A stretch of DNA of 64,000 bases from Dyella subtropica (lineage in GTDB: Bacteria > Pseudomonadota > Gammaproteobacteria > Xanthomonadales > Rhodanobacteraceae). The first letter of the stretch is position 1; every line of letters begins with the position of its first letter. The DNA lies in assembly GCF_026283965.1 (NCBI RefSeq), contig NZ_JAPDPD010000015.1:62001-126000 (forward strand), in the 5' to 3' direction. Made by a program: the position numbers and the translations under genes. The notes under the pieces were generated by a model. The model was given only the letters and a program-made list of their open reading frames with translations. It was not told the origin of the DNA and made no database searches. This document shows, piece after piece, positions 26,001 through 34,300 of this stretch.

Positions 26001-26692
26001 GCGGAAAACGCGGCATAGAGCGCGTTCAATTCCCGGTCCAGCAGCTTCATCGACCAATCGTCGCTGATGATGTGGTGGATGCTCTGCAGCCACACATAGC
26101 GCTCTTCCGCCAGCTTGATCAGGCGGATGCGCAGCATCGAACCGCGCGCGAGATCGAATGGCGTTTTCGACTCCTCGAGGATCCGGCGACGGACCTCGGC
26201 GGCACGCTCCTCTGCCGTCAGCGACGAAAGATCGACCAGCGGCAGGAGAACCTGCGCCGTGGGTGCGATGTGCTGGACCGGCACGCCGTCGACCGCGGGA
26301 AAGCTGGTCCGCAGAATTTCATGCCGCCTGACCAGCTCGTCGACGGTACGTTCGAGCACCGCGGGGTCGATCCGCCGTCCGACCTCGGCCGCGCTGAAGG
26401 TGTTGTAAGCCGGCACCCCGGGCTGCAATTGATCGAGGAACCACAGCCTTTTCTGGGAAAAGGACAGCGGGATCGATTCCTCATCTCCCGTGCGGGACTC
26501 GACCGGCTTCTCGCCGGAGCCGTGCGAAAGCTGCTGCAGGAGCCGGATGATCTCCGGCTTGCGCTCGCTCAGCTCGGTCTTGAGCTCAGCGGTCAGGACA
26601 TCGGGCAGCGCCCTGACGCGCAAGGCGCCGTCCTCAAGCCAGAGCTTGATATTGAGGTTCTTGAGAATCCCTAGAAACTGTGCCGTGGACAC
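16763..26692 (-). CDS. Three-module NRPS: TubC-C-A-PCP-(E/C)-A-PCP-(E/C)-A-PCP, no thioesterase
   Basis: 3,309 aa. Residues 1-58 form a TubC-type docking domain for the PKS C-terminus. Order: C1 (HHIISDDWS near residue 207), A1, PCP1 (GGHSL near 1097), dual E/C (HHMLATEGD near 1200; HHLCMDH with His1320-His1321), A2, PCP2 (near 2176), dual E/C (HHMLATDGD near 2274; HQLCMDH with Gln2398), A3, PCP3 (near 3253), acidic tail ending VYEEGFI. A2 and A3 read DVWHFSLVDK, a serine code; A1 reads about DAEMVGTIAK, which I cannot assign. Dual E/C domains imply D-configuration of residues 1 and 2. GTG start: the PKS stop and this start overlap as TAGTG, with GAGGAAG upstream, so translation is coupled. 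No TE or reductase at the end. Confidence 0.96.
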   Translation of the reverse strand: MSTAQFLGILKNLNIKLWLEDGALRVRALPDVLTAELKTELSERKPEIIRLLQQLSHGSGEKPVESRTGDEESIPLSFSQKRLWFLDQLQPGVPAYNTFSAAEVGRRIDPAVLERTVDELVRRHEILRTSFPAVDGVPVQHIAPTAQVLLPLVDLSSLTAEERAAEVRRRILEESKTPFDLARGSMLRIRLIKLAEERYVWLQSIHHIISDDWSMKLLDRELNALYAAFSAGLPSPLPELPIQWADFALWQHQWLKGKVLDAHIDYWAGHLGGELPVLHLARNRSRQVETRGCCGNFFFPPALSAALRRWCETERVTLFMTLIAGYSALLSRYTLQDDIIIGSAVSDRGRVETESLIGFFLNTLPLRVRVDKNASFRDLLQQIRRTCLAAFDHSAVPYEELMPKLQITRDTSGSPLFQTMLVLLNSPTEQRSPDAPLQAVEDEQAPDIEHFEGAFGAYVPSTGNGTTKFDLSVTLEETPAGLTGRTEFNGDLFDQQEIGKLIERLQIFLGGALAEPDRPVAELDLLTEAEREALLMDWAQGAKQATDIAQLHQFLERQAALRPTAVAVEEDGVALSYAELNAQANQLARVLRARGVRPESRVGILFERSSGMLVALMAVLKAGGACVPLDPATPVQRLDFIVEDAGIDMLLTMSDIDLGLAAAARIVFHLDREQDSMAQESGADLAPTGHAGSLACVLYTSGSTGQPKGVMLSHGALVNYAVGAGEDYGIEPSDRVLQFASIAFDASFEEIFSTFAKGATLVLRPAGMLESSEHFMDRCGRMGITVLMLPTAYWHEIVVDLDHVPLPPMLRCVVIGGERASPMALAQWQAKAADRIDLFNTYGPTETAIAVTRYKCPARTDQDGALREVSLGRPVANVAVHILDQAMRPVPAYMQGEIFVGGAAVAQGYLNQPELTAERFVDDPFGPPGSRLYRTGDLGRYNAAGEIEYLGRNDFQVKIRGFRIELGEIEAKLAACEGVAASVVIAREDRPGDKRLVAYIRAEAGIVLSVSELRAALSRQLPEYMVPSAFVTLKDFPLTVNGKLDSKALPAPEADAFVTQAYEAPVGRVETAIADIWQELLGVERVGRHDNFFELGGHSLLAVRLLARMRQMDLHADVQTLFSTPTVSGLAAAIGGGADVLVVPDNLIPPDATAITPAMLSLVELTAPEIERIAATVPGGAANIQDIYPLAPLQEGMLFHHMLATEGDPYQVRALSVFESRTQLDSYLAALRFAIDRHDMLRTGIVWEGLSEPAQVVWRKAELAVEELALSASDGDVADQLWARFDPREYRLDLHQAPLFRLFVAYDERSDRWIALQLLHHLCMDHMAQDQLQAEIALYLQGRQAELPRALPFRNFVAQARLGVSASEHEAFFREMLGDVGEPTIPFGLADVRGDGSDIDEIRRAIDAGLARRLRSRARALGVSAASLFYLAWAQVLARVSGRDDVVFGTVLFGRMQGENALGLGINTLPVRIRIDESSVDTSVRAVHRLISRLLRHEHASLALAQNCSGVQAPAPLFSALLNYRHSAASEGQGAAVQWEGVVGQRSEERTNYPLTLAIDDLGEGFELVAQVPASVGPARVCAMVHRALEQLVDALERAPSSAVCELDVLGVEERHQLLEAFNDTAVDYPQVRCLHQLFEAQAERTPDAIALVFRDHQLTYDELNVRANQVAHRLVSLGVKPDDRVALYTERSAEMVVGLLGVLKAGGSYVPLDPDYPVDRIGYMLADSAPKLVLTQEAWRRRLQDVAPPVVMLDDAESLALQPRHDPVVDELSSTHLAYVIYTSGSTGNPKGVMVEHGAIVNRLQWMQDAYRLDGSDRILQKTPFSFDVSVWEFFWPLSYGARIVLAEPGGHKDPAYLRDLIVREAVTATHFVPSMLRQFLSVEDLAACTRLRYVFCSGEALPADVVGAFLASSTAHLHNLYGPTEASVDVTFHACRAQDVGLAIPIGRPIANTQIYILDDRRRPVPVGVAGEIHIGGVGVARGYLNRPTLTAERFVDDPFGSPGGRLYRTGDLGRYNAAGEIEYLGRNDFQVKIRGFRIELGEIEAKLAACAGVAASVVIAREDQPGDKRLVAYLRAEAGSVLAVADLRAELSKQLPDYMVPNAFVTLEDFPLTVNGKLDRKALPAPEADAFATQAYEAPIGRVETAIAEIWQDLLGVERVGRHDNFFELGGHSLLAVRLLARMRQVDLHAHVRMLFETPTLSGLAAATTGDAEVVAVPDNLPPPDATAITPAMLSLIELTAPEIERIAATVPGGAANIQDIYPLVPLQEGILFHHMLATDGDPYVLRSLSTFGNKAQLESYLTALRFAIGRHDMLRTGVVWEGLSEPVQVVWRKAELVVEEPVLSASDGDIAEQLWTRFDPRRCRLDLRQAPLFKLFAAYDERNDRWVVLQLLHQLCMDHMAQEHLQAEVAAYLQGRQAELPPALPFRNFVAQARLGVSASEHEAFFRQMLGDVDEPTIPFGLANVHGDGSNIVDFRREVDAGLARRLRSRARALGVSAASLCHLATALVFARASGQNDVVFGTVLFGGMQGENALGLGINTLPVRIRIDESSVDASVRAVHGLISQLLHHEHASLVLAQNCSGVRAPAPLFSALLNYRHTAASEESKPSGAQEEAGHLRSEERTNYPLTLAIDDFGEGFELLVQVQESIGPARVCAMLHRAMEQLVDALEYAPSTPVCQLDVLDAAERQQVVETFNDTTVDYPKIRCLHQLFEAQVGRTPDAIALVFKERQLTYAELNARANQLAHHLLGQGIKPDDRVALYAERSAEMVVGLLGVLKAGASYVPLDPDYPVDRIGYMLADSAPKLVLTQEAWRRRLQDIAPPVVLLDDAESLALQPRHDPVVDELSSTQLAYVIYTSGSTGNPKGVMVEHGAIVNRLQWMQDAYRLDGMDRVLQKTPFSFDVSVWEFFWPLSYGARIVLAEPGGHKDPADLRDLIVGEAVTVTHFVPSMLRQFLSVEDLAACTSLRHVFCSGEALPADVARDFLASSTAHLHNLYGPTEASVDVTFHACRTQDVGLAIPIGRPIANTQIYILDERRRPVPVGVAGEIHIGGVGVARGYLNRPTLTAERFVDDPFGSPGSRLYRTGDLGRYNAAGEIEYLGRNDFQVKIRGFRIELGEIEAKLAACAGVAASVVIAREDQPGDKRLVAYLRAEAGSVLAVADLRAELSKQLPDYMVPNAFVTLEDFPLTVNGKLDRKALPAPEVDAYATQAYEAPIGRVETAIAEIWQELLGVERVGRHDNFFELGGHSLLAVRLLARMRQVDLHASVQALFAAAVLEQFAERVSMVPRLNPAAPKQPVYEEGFI
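20060..23289 (-). other. NRPS module 2: dual epimerisation/condensation, A2 (Ser), PCP
   Basis: The domain start DIYPLAPLQEGMLFHHML and the extended motif HHMLATEGD mark a dual E/C domain, which epimerises the residue on PCP1 and condenses it with the next. The second His motif is intact (HHLCMDH). A2 code D-V-W-H-F-S-L-V-D-K is a well-known serine code. PCP2 has GGHSL. Confidence 0.88.
23290..26692 (-). other. NRPS module 1: TubC docking, C, A1 (unassigned code), PCP
   Basis: The C domain (residues about 75-510) opens with SFSQKRLWFLDQLQPG, like LCL-type domains; it must accept the polyketide chain from PKS module 7. Its catalytic motif has Asp where Gly is usual (HHIISDD), with both His residues intact. 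The A domain has FDASFEEIF, unlike the FDVSVWEFF of A2 and A3; the ten specificity positions read about D-A-E-M-V-G-T-I-A-K. DAE begins some Lys-type codes but the rest does not fit, so the substrate is open. Confidence 0.85.
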
Positions 26693-29600
26693 TACACAAC
26701 TTCCTCAATGAAATCGCCGCTCAGGCTCGCGTCGACCTGCTCCTGCTCCAAACCGACGGCCTGAATCATCAGAATTTCCTCGGTCATCTCAGCCTGCTTT
26801 CTGACAGTGGAGGACTCGTAGATACAGCTCAGCGGGATGCTCATATCCAGGTCTCGATTGATTCTTCCGATCAGCTGCAGGCCGACCAGCGAATTGCCGC
26901 CGAGATCGAAGAAATTGTCATCGACGCCGACCTGCTCGATGCCGAGCACCTCCTGCCAAACCGTGGCGATCTGAAGCTCCATGTCGCTTTCCGCCGCGAC
27001 GAACGCCGTCGCCAGCGCAGGGCGCGGATAGGCGCTTGTCCGGCGGCCGCGCGTCTGCTTGACCGCATTGGAGATATTGGTGACCGAGCAGGTATTGCTG
27101 CCGCCGATCATCGCCACCGCGTCCTCGGGTAGCAGGATCATCTGCGGCACATCGAGCGCGAGGATGCGGCGGACGCCTTCCATGCCTTCCTCGAAGCTGA
27201 TGCCGAACTGCCGGCGATGGCTCCTCATCGCCTCCTGCATCTCCGGCTGGAAGCCCTTCAGGCCTTCGCTCCAAGCATCCCACTGCCATTCGCCGAAGCT
27301 GATTGCCACCGTCGCGCCATGCCTGGCGTGATGGCGCTGAGCGAAGGCATCCAGGAAGGCGTTCGCCGCGCAGTAATCGATCTGGCCGGGGCCGCCGCCG
27401 GTGATCGCCGCAATCGACGAGACCAGCACCATGAAGTCCAGCTCCACGCCGGAGAAGGCGCGATCCAACGCCAGCGTGCCTTGGATCTTTGGCGCCATCA
27501 CCTCGGCAACGGCTTGCGCGGTCTTGAGCTGGGTCAGGCCCTGGCCGGGCAGGCCCGCGGCGTGGAACACGCCGTTGATCGCCCCGAATCGCGCCAGCGC
27601 CTGGCGCACGGCGTCCTCCATCTGCGCCGGGTCGGCCACGTCCGCGGTGATCATCAGCACCTCGGCGCCGGCCTCGATCAGGCTGCTGACCTTGCGCACG
27701 CGCTCGGTCACCCGGTCGTCGTGACCCGCGGCCAGGATCGCGTCCCACTCCTCGCGCGGCGGCAAGCCGGAACGGCCTACCAGCACGAGCTTCGCGCGCT
27801 TGGTCCGATACATATGCTCGGCGAAGGCGAAGCCGATGCCGCCCAGGCCGCCGGTGACGAAATAGACGCCCTCCTCCTTCAGGCGCGGCACTTCCTCGAA
27901 CGGCGCATCGACCTGTACCGGCGCAACGAACGGAATCCAGCGCTGTCCGTCGCGGAACGCGCTGAACTGGTCGTCACCGCCGGACAGGATTTCCGCGGCA
28001 AGGCGCGCGCCAAGGCGATCCTCACCCAGAGCCTCTTCGTCGGACGAGAACAGGTCGATGCTGCGGCAGGCGACCGTCGCGAACTCCTGGCGGATAACCT
28101 TGCACGGCCCACGCAGCGTGGCCTTGGCCGGATGAATGGTCTCCGTGCCGAGCACCGGCTCCAGGTCGCTGGCGACGATGCATAGCTCGATCGGCGTGTC
28201 GGCCAGCCGCTCGCCGATCGCCTGGGCGAGATGGAACAGGCTGTAGAAGCCTGCTTCCATCTGCTCGGCCAGATGGCCGGAAAGATCGGCATCCCACGCT
28301 TCGGCGGCCCACAGATGCACGATGCGGCTGGGCACCAGGCTGCGGCGCTTGAGCTCCTTCAGCACCGCGACATAGTCCTCCTTCACGGTGGCGCGCAACG
28401 AGATGGACCCATCCTGCGCGACCGCGAAGCTCCTGCCGCGCCACGCCAGCACCGTCTCGATGCCGAGCGGCTTCACCGCCGCGGCGAGCGCGTCGCCAAT
28501 GCCGTCCGCATCCGCAAAGATCAGCCAGCAGGTGCCCGCCGCAGGCGTGGGCGCCTTCAATGCGCCATCGACGGTCCCGGCAATCTTCCACGACGGCAGA
28601 TAGAACGAATCGGCCAGCGGCGACTTCTCCGCCTGCGTCAGCAGGCGGCTCGCCAGGGGCACCTCCGGCATGTCTGCGTCGATCCAGTAGCGCTGGCGGT
28701 CGAAGGCATAACTCGGCAGCGGGATGCGGCGGCGCTGCTCGCCGGCATGATAGGCATCCCAATCGGGTGCCACGCCGGCAACCCATAGCTTCGCAAGCGC
28801 CGCCGTCAGCACCGCCCGGTCGTCGTCCTGCACATAGGTGGTGCGTATGGTCGTGATCGCGGCCGGTGCCTGCCCATGCTCCCGGCCCAGAGCCTGCTGC
28901 TTGACCAGCGAGGTCAGGCTCTGCCCCGGCCCCACCTCGACCATCGCCCAATCACCCCTGGCCCACAGCGTGTCGAGGCATTCGGCGAAGCGCGCCGTCC
29001 GGCACATATGCCTGATCCAGTACTCGCGATCGGTCGCATCGGCTTTGGTGATCCACTCGCCGGTAACGTTCGACAGGCAAGGCCGTTGCGGCGCATGCAG
29101 CTCGACCGTCGACAGCAGTTGCCGCAGCGCATCCGCGGCGCCTTCCATCATCGGCGAGTGGAACGCATGGCTGGTCTGCAGGCGGCGGCTCACCACGTCC
29201 TTCGCGGCAAGTGCCGTTTCCAGGGCGGCGACCGACGCGTCCGGCCCGGACACGATCGTGAGATTCGGGCCGTTGCTGATGCCGACCGCAAGGTCGGCCC
29301 CCAACATCGGTTCGAGCTTGTCCGCCGGCAGCGGCACCGCCAGCATGGCGCCGCCCGGCAGGTCCGCGATGATCCGCGCGCGACCGGCCACCAGCCGCAG
29401 CGCGTCCGGCAGCGACATGACGCCGGCGATCGCCGCCGCGGCGAACTCGCCCACGCTGTAGCCAAGCAGGGCCTCGGGCACGATGCCCCAGCTCATCAGC
29501 AAGCGGGCCAGGCAGTATTCGACGACGAACATGCACGGCTGCGCGTACTGCGTCTGGCTGAGCCGCTGGGATGCCTCGTCCTGCGGTGCCTCGCCGCGCA

Positions 29601-31360
29601 GGAACTGCTTCGCCTTCTCTGGAGTCTTTGCGCCTTCTGCAAAGAGAACGGGCCGCAGATCCAAGCCCAGTTCCGTTTCAAGCAGCTCGAAACAGGTGTC
29701 CATTTCCTGGCGGAACACCGCTTCGGTCTCATACAAGCCGGCGGCCATGCCGACGTATTGCTCGCCCGCGCCAGGAAACAGGAACGCCACGGGCCGTTTG
29801 CCGGCTCCCCCGACACTGCGGAAGCAACGGTCCGACGGCTGGTCGCGAAGCGCGCGGATCAAATCCTCACGGTCGCGACCCACCACCGCCAGGCGTTCGC
29901 CGAACTCACGGCGTCCGTAGTGCAGCGTGAATGCCGCATCGTCGATGCTGATGCCGTCATCCGTGTCCAGGGTGTCGGCCAGGTTCTCGCGCATGGCCTC
30001 AAGCGACCCGGCCGTCTTCGCCGACAAGGTCAGGAAGTTCCAGGCCTTGCCGTCCGTCGACGGCGCGGGCGCCGGGCCCTGTTCAAGAATGAGATGGACA
30101 TTGGTGCCGCCGACACCCAGCGAAGTCACGCCTGCGCGCCATGGCGACGTCGAGACCGGCAGCGCCTGCCGCTGGTTGCTCACCACGAAGGGACTGTTGT
30201 CCAGGTCGATCTTGGGATTGGGCCGTTCGAAGTGCAGCGTGGCCGGCACCACGCCGGTCTTCAGCACGTGCGTCGCCTTGATCACGCCAATCACGCCCGC
30301 GGCGCGGTCCGTATGGCCGATATTGGTCTTGATCGAACCCAGTGCGCAGAACTGCCGGGCATCGGTGGTTTCGCGGAAGGCCCGGGTCAAGGCGGCGAAC
30401 TCGATCGGGTCGCCGAGTTCGGTCGCGGTGCCGTGCGCTTCCACATAATGGATGTCAGCGGCGCTGAGCCCGGCATCGTCGATGGCCATCGCCACCACTT
30501 CGGACTGCCGTTCGACGCTGGGCGCCGTATACCCGGCCTTGAGCGAACCGTCATTGTTGACGGCCGAGCCCTTGATCACCGCGTGGATGGTGTCGCCGTC
30601 GGCCAGCGCGTCATCCAGGCGCTTGAGCAGCACCATGCCGGCGCCGTCGGAGAACACCGTGCCCTGCGCCTTCGCGTCGAACGTGCGGGTGTGGCCGTCC
30701 GGGGAACCCTGGTCGCCCTGCACGAACAGGTAGCCGCGCCGATTCGGGGTGCGGAGCGAGATGCCGCCGGCCAGCGCCATGTCGGATTCGCCGGTGCGCA
30801 GGCTCTGGCAGGCCAGATGGATCGCCACGCCGGACGTGGAGCAATAGGTGCCGACGGAAAGGCTCGGTCCGTTCAAGTCGAGCTTGTAGGAGATCCGCGT
30901 GGCCAGCGAATCCGGGGTATTGGCCAGATGCGTATCGAACGAGTCGATTTCCGCCCACAGTGCGCGATCCAGATACAGGCCGTACTGGTACTCGCTGGGC
31001 GCGGTGCCCGCGAAGACGCCGATCGCCCCCTCATAGCGATGCGAATCGTAGCCGGCATGTTCCAGGGTCTGCCAGGCGATCTCCAGCATCAACCGGTGCT
31101 GCGGATCCATCACTTCCGCTTCGCGCGGACTGATGCCGAACACGCCCGGATCGAACTGGTCGATATCCGTGACGATGCCGCGAGCCTTGACGTAATCGGG
31201 GTTGCGGATAAGCGCCGGATCCACCCCGGAGGCAAACAGCTCGTCGTCGCTGAAGCGGGCCATCGACTCGACGCCGTTGAGCGCGTTGTCCCACAGTGTC
31301 GCTACGTCGGACGCGCCGGGGCCGCGGGCGGCCATGCCGATGATGGCGATGTCCGAATGC
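26692..31360 (-). other. PKS module 7: KS-AT-KR(class b)-ACP and C-terminal docking tail
   Basis: KS7 active site VGTYCSTSG (Cys9476), following a class-a KR. AT7 groups with AT5. KR class b with QIDYCAANAFLDAF. The last ACP differs from the other class-b ACPs (WQEVLGIEQVGVDDNFFDLGG), as expected for one that faces an NRPS condensation domain; an acidic tail ends the protein. Confidence 0.9.
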
Positions 31361-34300
31361 AGCACGCCACGCTTGCTGCGCCGTGCGCGCTTGAGCGGCA
31401 CCGGCGGCTCGGCCGCCACCAGGCCCTCCACCCCGCACACGGTCAGCAGATGCTTGCTGATCGTGCTGACGCTGGGCGCCTCGAAGATCAGGATCGGCGA
31501 CAGCTGAAGCTCGAACTCGCGCTGCAGTTCGGCAAGGATCTGCAGCGAGATCAGCGAATTCCCGCCGAGCTCGAAGAAGTTGTCCTCGAGGCCGACTTGC
31601 TCGATGCCCAGCACGTCCTGGAAGACCCGCGCCACCCGCTTCTCGATCTTGTTGCTGGCCGCGACATACGCCGTGCTGATGGCGGGCCGCGCGTAATAAG
31701 ACAGCTTCCGTTCGCTCCTGGCGCTGGCCGGTGCAGCCTTGCGGTACACCCATTGATCCAGGCGCGCATGCAGATCGGCCGTCGAATTGATCAGGCGGCT
31801 GGCCTGCGTCGAGCCCAGCACGCGCCTTACGGCTTCCGCACCCTCGTCGGGCCACATCAGGAACGCTTCCAGCGTGGTGCCCTTGTGGTCCTGAACGCCC
31901 TCCGCGCGGGCCCAGGTGTCCCAGTTCACCGAGACCCACCGCGTGCCGCCCGCATCGCGGCGGGACAGCGCGAAGTTGTCCTCGAACGCATTCGCCGCCG
32001 CATAGGGCGACAGCGTCAGCCCGCCCAGCACCGCCGACACGGAGGAGAACAGCAGGCAGAAATCCGCGTTGCGCGAGGCCAGCAGGCGCGACAGCACCAG
32101 CGTTCCGCTTACCTTCGGCGCATATTGCCTGTCGACCTGCGGCTTGCTGGCGGTGGCGATGATGCTGTGCGACTCGCCGGTGATCAGGCCTGCGGCGTGG
32201 AAGACGCCGTGCACCTGGCCATAGCGCTCGTCGAGCCAGGCGAACAGCTCGGTCATGCGCGCTTCGTCGGCGACGTCCGCTGTCAGCACCACCACTTCGC
32301 CACCGGCGGCTTCCATGTCTAACAGACCGGCGATCTGCCGGCTGACCGGATCGTCGTCGCCATGCTCGGCACGCCACTGTTCCCATTGCCCACGCTCGGG
32401 GAAGGCGCGCCGCGACAGCAACGCTACCTTGGCCGCGTACCGGCGCGTGAGCATGCCGGCCAGCGTCAGGCCCACATTGCCGAGTCCGCCGGTAATGACA
32501 TACACACCGCCCTGGCGCAGCGCATCGCGATCCGCCGCCACCTCGTCCAGCGGACTGGCGGCATAGCCCTGCACCAGTCGCGTGTCGCCACGACAGGCAA
32601 CCGCCACATTCGTCGCCGACGAAGCGATCTCCGCCAGCAGACGCTCCGCGGCCCCTGCCCCGACTGCATCGATGTCGATGCTGCGCACGGAGACGTTCTG
32701 ATACTCCTGCGGAATGGTGCGGATCGCGCCGATCAGCGTGGCCTTGGCGGCACTCACCACATCGTCCGGCCGCGCCGCATAGAGTCCGTTCGAGACGATA
32801 TCGAGCCGCAGGGGTGTGGTGACGCGGTTCTCGCCCAGCGCCTGCATCAGGCTCAACAGACTCAGATAGCCGCCTGCTTGTAGCGCCTCGAAATCCTGTT
32901 CGTCCGTGAGCCCGCCCAGGTGAAGAATCCGGGTCGGCGTCTTGCCGGCCTGCCGCATCTCACCGATCACCTGCTTCAGATGACTGACGCCCGCGCCAGC
33001 CTCCGCCGTCACTACCTGCTGCCCTCGCGCCCGCAAGCCGGTGAGCAAGGCCCGGCTGACCTCGTTGTCGTGGGACAGCACGAGCCAGCTCGCTTGCGCA
33101 TCCGCTTCGTCCGCACCTCGGGCAGCCTCGTTCCAGGTTTCCGTATAGAACCACCGGCCGATATCGGCGATCTTGCCGACGCTGGCGTCCTCGGCGGCCG
33201 GGCTCTGTTTCCCCGGCTCGACCCAGTAACGCTGCTGCTCGAAGACATACGTCGGCAACGAGACCTTGAGCCTGCGCTCGTCCCGATAGAACAACGCCCA
33301 GTCCGGCTCGATGCCGGCCAGCCACAGCCGGCCCACAGCGCTCAGCAGGTAGGCGTCGTCGCGCTGCTCCTGGAACGACGCCCGCAGCGTCGCGATCACC
33401 GGCGTTCCCCGCCCATACGCCGGGTGCTGCTTGACGAAGGAACCCAGGCTCTGGCCCGCACCCAGCTCCAGCAACACCCGTCCTTTGTCTTCCAGCAATA
33501 GTTCGCCGATGCCGTCGGCGAAGCGCACCGTGCCGCACATATGCGACACCCAATAATCCGCCGACGCCGCTTCCTGCTCGCCGATCCAGGTGCCCGTCAA
33601 ATTGGAGATATACGGAATCGTTGGCGCTGCGAACGTCACCTCCGACAGCAGCTCGCGCAGCCCTTCGGCGGCGCCGGCCAGCATCGGCGAATGGAAGGCG
33701 TGCGTGGTCTGCAGGCGGCGGCTCACGATCGACTTCGCCGCCAGCGCCGTTTCGAACGAAGCGATCGCCGCCTCCGCGCCAGACACCACGGTCGTCTTCG
33801 GGCCATTGCAGATGGCGATCGACACACCCTCCGGCAACAGTGCGGATGTATCGGTCTCGGACAGCGGCACCGCCAGCATCGCTCCGCCCGGCTGCGCCTC
33901 GATCAGCTTCGCGCGCAACGCCACCAGGCGCAGCGCATCTTCCAGCTCGATGCTTCCCGCCACCGCCGCGGCCACGAACTCGCCGATGCTGTAGCCGATC
34001 ATCGCCTGCGGCTGGATGCCCCAGCTCATTAGCAGCTGCGCCAGGCTGTATTCGATGACGAACACCGCCGGCTGCGCCAGCCAGGTTTCCTGCAGGCGCC
34101 CTTCCGGACGCTGTTCGCCGCGCTTCAGCAACGCCTTCAGATCCATGGCCGCACGCGGCTCGCCCGACAAGCCGCCGGGTGTGAACAGCACTTCGCGCAG
34201 ATCCAGGCCGATCACCGGCTCCAGCACAGCGCAGCAATGGTCCACCAGATCGCGGAACGTCGCCTCGGTCCGATACAGATCCACCGCCATGTCCGGATAG

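Noticed and set aside
28876-32322. Very long plus-strand frame (1,148 codons) and similar ones at 34237-37668, 37942-41151 and 48685-51585
   Set aside because: They run exactly antisense to PKS modules, share their repeat periodicity, and are rich in Arg, His and Gln with no recognisable domain; in high-GC genes the antisense frame is often open. Not separate genes.
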